Assembly (NCBI RefSeq): GCF_000739715.2
Contig: NZ_BBJC02000001.1
Coordinates: forward strand, 776,647-840,646
DNA from: Falsirhodobacter sp. alg1
Lineage (GTDB): Bacteria; Pseudomonadota; Alphaproteobacteria; Rhodobacterales; Rhodobacteraceae
Length of the DNA stretch: 64,000 nt
Direction: 5' to 3'
The notes beneath the pieces are model-generated. The model did no database searches. It was not told where the DNA came from and worked only from the letters and a program-made list of their open reading frames with translations. This document shows, piece after piece, positions 61,132-64,000 of the stretch (its first letter is position 1; every line of letters begins with the position of its first letter). Both the position numbers and the translations under genes were made by a program.

Positions 61132-62511
61132 ATGGCGCATATCGAGGCGGACCTGCACGATCGGGAAGACGAAGGACTGAGCGAACGCCGCTTCAACGAT
61201 ATTCTGGATGCGGTCCATGAGGGGGACGCATCCCGCCTGACGGCCGCGCTGCGCAATCTGCACCCGGCCGATACCGCCGACCTTCTGGAGCAGATCAGCC
61301 CCGAGGAGCGGCGGGAGCTGCTGACCCTGTGGAAGCATCTGGACGGTGAGGTTCTGTCCGAGATCCGCGACAGCATCCGCGAGGAGGTCATCGAATCCCT
61401 TGCCCCCGAGGTTCTGGCTGACGCCGTGCGGGAGCTGGATACCGATGATGTCGTCGACATTCTGGAGGATCTGGACGAACCGCAGCACGGCATCATTCTG
61501 GACGCGCTGGACCGGGCCGACCGGATGGCCGTTGAAAAGGCGCTGACCTATCCCGAATATTCCGCAGGCCGCCTGATGCAGCGGGAGGCGGTGATCGCCC
61601 CCGAGCATTGGTCGGTCGGGGAGGCCATCGATTTCCTGCGTGAGGCGGAATACCTGCCCGAACAGTTCTATCACGTGATCCTTGTGGATCCGCGGATGAA
61701 GCCTGTGGCCTATGTCACGCTTGGCCGGGTGCTGTCGTCCCGGCGGGACATGGCGCTCCGTACGCTTTCCGAGGACAGCTTTCGCACGTTCCACCCCGAG
61801 GATCCCGAATCCGACGTGGCCTATCAGTTCAACCAGTACCACCTGATCTCGGCGCCCGTCGTGGATCAGAACGGCCGCCTGGTGGGTGTCATCACCATCG
61901 ACGACGCGATGAACGTGCTGGATGAGGAACACCAGGAAGACATTCTGCGTCTGGCGAATGTGGGGGACGAAAGCTCCATCTCGGATGGGGTCTGGGCAAC
62001 GCTGCGGCAACGGACGCCGTGGCTGCTGATCAACCTGCTGACCGCCAATATCTCCGCCTGGGTCATTTCGCAATTCGATACGACCATCTCCATGATCGTG
62101 GTTCTGGCGGCCCTTATGCCGATCATTGCCTCCATGGGCGGGAATGCGGGAACGCAATCGCTGACGGTGGCGGTGCGGGCCCTGGCGACCCGCGATCTGA
62201 CATCTTCCAACGCCCCGCGTGTCGTACGACGGGAGGTGATGGTGGGCCTGATCAACGGCGTGTTCTTTGCGCTGGTGATGGGGGTGATGGGCGTTGTGCT
62301 TTATGGCGGGGGGCTGTGGCTGGGCGTGGTGATTGCGCTGGCGATGGTGATCAATCTGGCGGTCGCGGCGCTGGCGGGGACGCTGGTTCCGCTGACGCTG
62401 CAAAAGCTCAATCTCGATCCGGCGCTGGCATCGGGCACCTTCGTGATGACACTGACGGATGTGGTCGGGTTTTTCGCCTTCCTCGGGTTGGCGACGGTGA
62501 TCCTGCTGTGA
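61132..62511 (+). CDS. mgtE: magnesium transporter MgtE
   Basis: A 459-residue Mg2+ channel. The N domain (residues 1 to about 135) has LHPADTADLLEQISPEERRE, then tandem CBS domains (about 135-260) that sense cytosolic Mg2+. The plug helix follows, then five membrane helices with PIIASMGGNAGTQSLTVAVR, the conserved pore motif, and the final MTLTDVVGFFAFLGLATVIL with the pore aspartate. A GAGGGA site precedes the ATG. Its stop overlaps the next gene's GTG (GTGA). Confidence 0.96.
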   Translation: MAHIEADLHDREDEGLSERRFNDILDAVHEGDASRLTAALRNLHPADTADLLEQISPEERRELLTLWKHLDGEVLSEIRDSIREEVIESLAPEVLADAVRELDTDDVVDILEDLDEPQHGIILDALDRADRMAVEKALTYPEYSAGRLMQREAVIAPEHWSVGEAIDFLREAEYLPEQFYHVILVDPRMKPVAYVTLGRVLSSRRDMALRTLSEDSFRTFHPEDPESDVAYQFNQYHLISAPVVDQNGRLVGVITIDDAMNVLDEEHQEDILRLANVGDESSISDGVWATLRQRTPWLLINLLTANISAWVISQFDTTISMIVVLAALMPIIASMGGNAGTQSLTVAVRALATRDLTSSNAPRVVRREVMVGLINGVFFALVMGVMGVVLYGGGLWLGVVIALAMVINLAVAALAGTLVPLTLQKLNLDPALASGTFVMTLTDVVGFFAFLGLATVILL

Positions 62512-63041
62512 AGGCAGAGGTCCGCAAGGCAGCGTTGTCCGTTCGGGCTGCGGCCCATGCGACGGGGCAGGGGGCTGCAGCGGATCATCTGGCCGAATGG
62601 CTGGCCAGCCGGTCAGGCTGCATCCTGGCCGGCTACCTCCCCATCGGAACCGAGGCTGATCCCCGACCGGCCATGGCCGCCCACAATGGCCCCGTGTGCG
62701 TACCCGTGATCGAGGCACCGGCGCAGCCCCTGCGGTTCAGAGCGTGGACGCCCGGGGCCGCGCTGCAGAAAGGCGCCTTTGGCGTGTCCGTTCCCGCAAC
62801 GGGGGAATGGCTTGTGCCCGAGGTGGTGATCGTGCCGCTTGTGGCCTTTGATTCGCAGGGGTTCCGGCTGGGATATGGCGGCGGGTTCTATGACCGGACG
62901 TTGCAGGCCCTGCGCGCAAACGGGCCGGTATTCGCCATGGGCTTTGCCTTTGCCGCACAGCAGCACCCCGCGCTTCCGGTAGAGGCGACGGACCAGCCGC
63001 TGGATGCCGTGATGACCGAGCGTGGGATCGTACGCTTCTGA
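62508..63041 (+). CDS. 5-formyltetrahydrofolate cyclo-ligase
   Basis: A 177-residue enzyme that converts 5-formyl-THF to 5,10-methenyl-THF with ATP. The N-terminal KAEVRKAALSVRAAAHA, the FRAWTPGAALQKGAFGVSVP region and the signature VPLVAFDSQGFRLGYGGGFY are present. It starts at GTG 62508, overlapping the mgtE stop by 4 bp; the much longer open frame upstream lies inside mgtE and is not used. tRNA-Leu follows 39 bp later. Confidence 0.94.
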   Translation: MKAEVRKAALSVRAAAHATGQGAAADHLAEWLASRSGCILAGYLPIGTEADPRPAMAAHNGPVCVPVIEAPAQPLRFRAWTPGAALQKGAFGVSVPATGEWLVPEVVIVPLVAFDSQGFRLGYGGGFYDRTLQALRANGPVFAMGFAFAAQQHPALPVEATDQPLDAVMTERGIVRF

Positions 63042-63042
63042 C

Positions 63043-63070
63043 TTGCTTGTGCCGCTGTCATCGCTATGTT
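63043..63070 (+). promoter_or_regulatory. candidate promoter of tRNA-Leu
   Basis: TTGCTT (63043-63048) and TATGTT (63065-63070) are 16 nt apart, placing the start near 63077, just before the mature tRNA 5' end at 63081. Confidence 0.4.
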
Positions 63071-63080
63071 GCGAGGCGCC

Positions 63081-63164
63081 GCCCGCATGGCGAAATGGTA
63101 GACGCAGGGGACTTAAAATCCCTCGACTTCGGTCTTGCCGGTTCAAGTCCGGCTGCGGGCACCA
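63081..63164 (+). tRNA. tRNA-Leu (anticodon UAA)
   Basis: An 84-base tRNA with encoded CCA. The acceptor stem GCCCGCA (63081-63087) pairs with TGCGGGC (63154-63160), followed by discriminator A and CCA. The anticodon loop CTTAAAA has TAA at 63114-63116, reading UUA/UUG leucine codons. The long variable arm (around 63124-63135) is typical of type II leucine tRNAs, and the T loop GTTCAAGTC is standard. Confidence 0.97.
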
Positions 63165-63225
63165 GTTTTTGATTTTATGATATGGTTCGGGATGGCGGGG
63201 CAGGCTGCCATGCTTCCCTGTTCAT

Positions 63226-63900
63226 TCAATTACGCATTGCATCCATGCCAGGCGTTACTCCGAACTTTCTGCCAAGCGCTAATACACTTTTTGCACGGTC
63301 ATCCTCTTGAAGGCCGGAATTGATCACCGCATCCACAATGTCTTGGGCTAAATCCTTATCGCGAAGGGTAATCGCGGTTTTCAGGGAAATCTGTAATCCG
63401 ACAGGCGTCGGTGCCGACTGTACAAGCGCTGCTGCGGCCTGCCTTGCTGCCACCATATCTTTATCTGCCAAAGCCGTCCGAAGACTGGAAATGAAGATCT
63501 TGGCAGAACCTTCGGGGAATCCGTCAATGGAAGGCGGCACATCCCGCCCTTCAAGCACATCCAGAACCAGGTCTTTGAGTTTTCCTACCTCCTGAAGGCG
63601 GATTGCGGTTTTATGCCCGCTCATACCCACATGAACCTCTCGTGCGTCTGGATATGAGGCGCGCGCCCATACCTTCACGAACGCGGAATCCCGTTTATGG
63701 TGCGGATCATAGACGATTGTCTGTTGTTCAGGGCTGATGGGCATTTCGCTGAGGTCATGGGCATGCTTCCAGCGAAATTCGGGATTTTCGTAGATCCCTT
63801 TGGTCAACATGGGATGTTTGCTGTTTCGCGGGCTTATTGCCAATGCATGTGCGGATAATACCCCTGCATAATAAATGGCACAATATCCGCCTAGGCTAGG
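63226..63900 (-). CDS. alpha/beta-hydrolase-like protein (partial, cut by the contig end)
   Basis: The C-terminal 224 residues of a larger protein; the N-terminus is lost at the contig end. The first native residues are probably SLGGYCAIYYAGVL, the nucleophile elbow G-x-S-x-G-G of alpha/beta hydrolases; IVYDPHHKRDS could hold the acid and VHVGMSGHKTAIRL the histidine. A helical C-terminal extension of about 100 residues follows. Similar modules occur in polysaccharide- and phosphate-handling proteins, but no function can be named. The frame continues artificially to 63966 through adapter sequence. Confidence 0.6.
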   Translation of the reverse strand, partial: PSLGGYCAIYYAGVLSAHALAISPRNSKHPMLTKGIYENPEFRWKHAHDLSEMPISPEQQTIVYDPHHKRDSAFVKVWARASYPDAREVHVGMSGHKTAIRLQEVGKLKDLVLDVLEGRDVPPSIDGFPEGSAKIFISSLRTALADKDMVAARQAAAALVQSAPTPVGLQISLKTAITLRDKDLAQDIVDAVINSGLQEDDRAKSVLALGRKFGVTPGMDAMRN

Positions 63901-64000
63901 ACTCTTATACACAATCTGACGCGCCGACGAATAGAGAGGTGTAGATCTCGGTGGTCGCCGTATCATTAAATAAAAAAAAAAATAGTAACAGTGATATTTT
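63901..64000. other. Illumina Nextera adapter read-through and poly-A (not genomic)
   Basis: Bases 63902-63918 match the Nextera mosaic end with one inserted base. Bases 63918-63930 match the complement of the Nextera read-1 adapter with one missing T. Bases 63931-63938 (ATAGAGAG) are the complement of i5 index 502 (CTCTCTAT). Bases 63939-63967 are an exact 29-base match to the complement of the P5 primer. A-rich noise follows, typical of reading past a fragment end. Confidence 0.95.

Noticed and set aside
63968..63985. A-rich tract as a native terminator or promoter element
   Set aside because: It follows directly after the P5 adapter and is sequencing noise past the fragment end.

Overview
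The window is about 64 kb of compact, GC-rich (roughly 60-65% by eye) chromosomal DNA from an alphaproteobacterium, most likely of the order Rhodobacterales (Rhodobacteraceae/Paracoccaceae). The reasons are a short-form HisG with HisZ, a class I (archaeal-type) lysyl-tRNA synthetase, an atpHAGDC cluster without the F0 genes, an H-type lectin gene after atpC, and several small families typical of the group (DUF1489, DUF2125, DUF1150, an extensin-like protein, the TIGR01459 HAD family). Nearly all of it is core metabolism. I see no rRNA, CRISPR array, insertion sequence or integrase.

Layout. 1-4.9 kb: AbrB-type membrane protein (cut by the left edge), slyX, then hisS-hisZ-hisG, and a DUF1489 gene. 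5.1-11.6 kb: a five-gene dipeptide/oligopeptide ABC importer (dppABCDF) and an MFS permease. 11.7-15.2 kb: rpsD, hisC-tyrC and an extensin-like protein. 15.2-18.6 kb (minus strand): a MotA/ExbB-like and MotB/OmpA-like pair, and ChaC. 18.6-23.8 kb: DUF2125, clpA, gloB and a methyltransferase. 24-28.8 kb: F1 ATP synthase atpHAGDC. 28.9-35.9 kb: lectin, then the minus-strand run ppaC, HAD, ribF, YcgN, ltaE, prs, and a TraB/GumN protein. 36-38 kb: groES-groEL behind a CIRCE operator. 38.2-45.1 kb: lytic transglycosylase, EamA-like permease, NUDIX, UbiK, lgt-midA-pgeF, Lrp, trxB, DUF1150, Hsp20. 45.3-53.8 kb: DUF465, purE-purK, M3 peptidase, SelW-like protein, choline sulfatase, cold-shock protein, EttA, nadD. 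53.8-63.2 kb: PBP4-type DacB, TerB-like protein, lysK, a spike/pectate-lyase-like protein, guaD, mgtE, a 5-formyl-THF cyclo-ligase, tRNA-Leu(UAA), and a truncated alpha/beta-hydrolase-like gene.

The genes are tightly packed. ATGA, GTGA or TGATG overlaps join many operon partners, and several convergent pairs share their stop codons. No gap exceeds about 250 bp. Regulation visible in the sequence includes a CIRCE site (groESL), RpoH-type promoters (hsp20, probably clpA), a strong sigma70 promoter with a structured leader (rpsD), a 16-bp hairpin between dppA and dppB, and a 39-bp inverted repeat before the MFS gene.

The last 100 bases are not genomic. They contain a degraded Nextera mosaic end, an i5 index, an exact P5 adapter and a poly-A tail, so the real contig ends near 63900. 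I found no clear new multi-gene system. The best leads are the uncharacterised MotA/MotB-like motor pair, the orphan spike-like protein and the regulatory hairpins.
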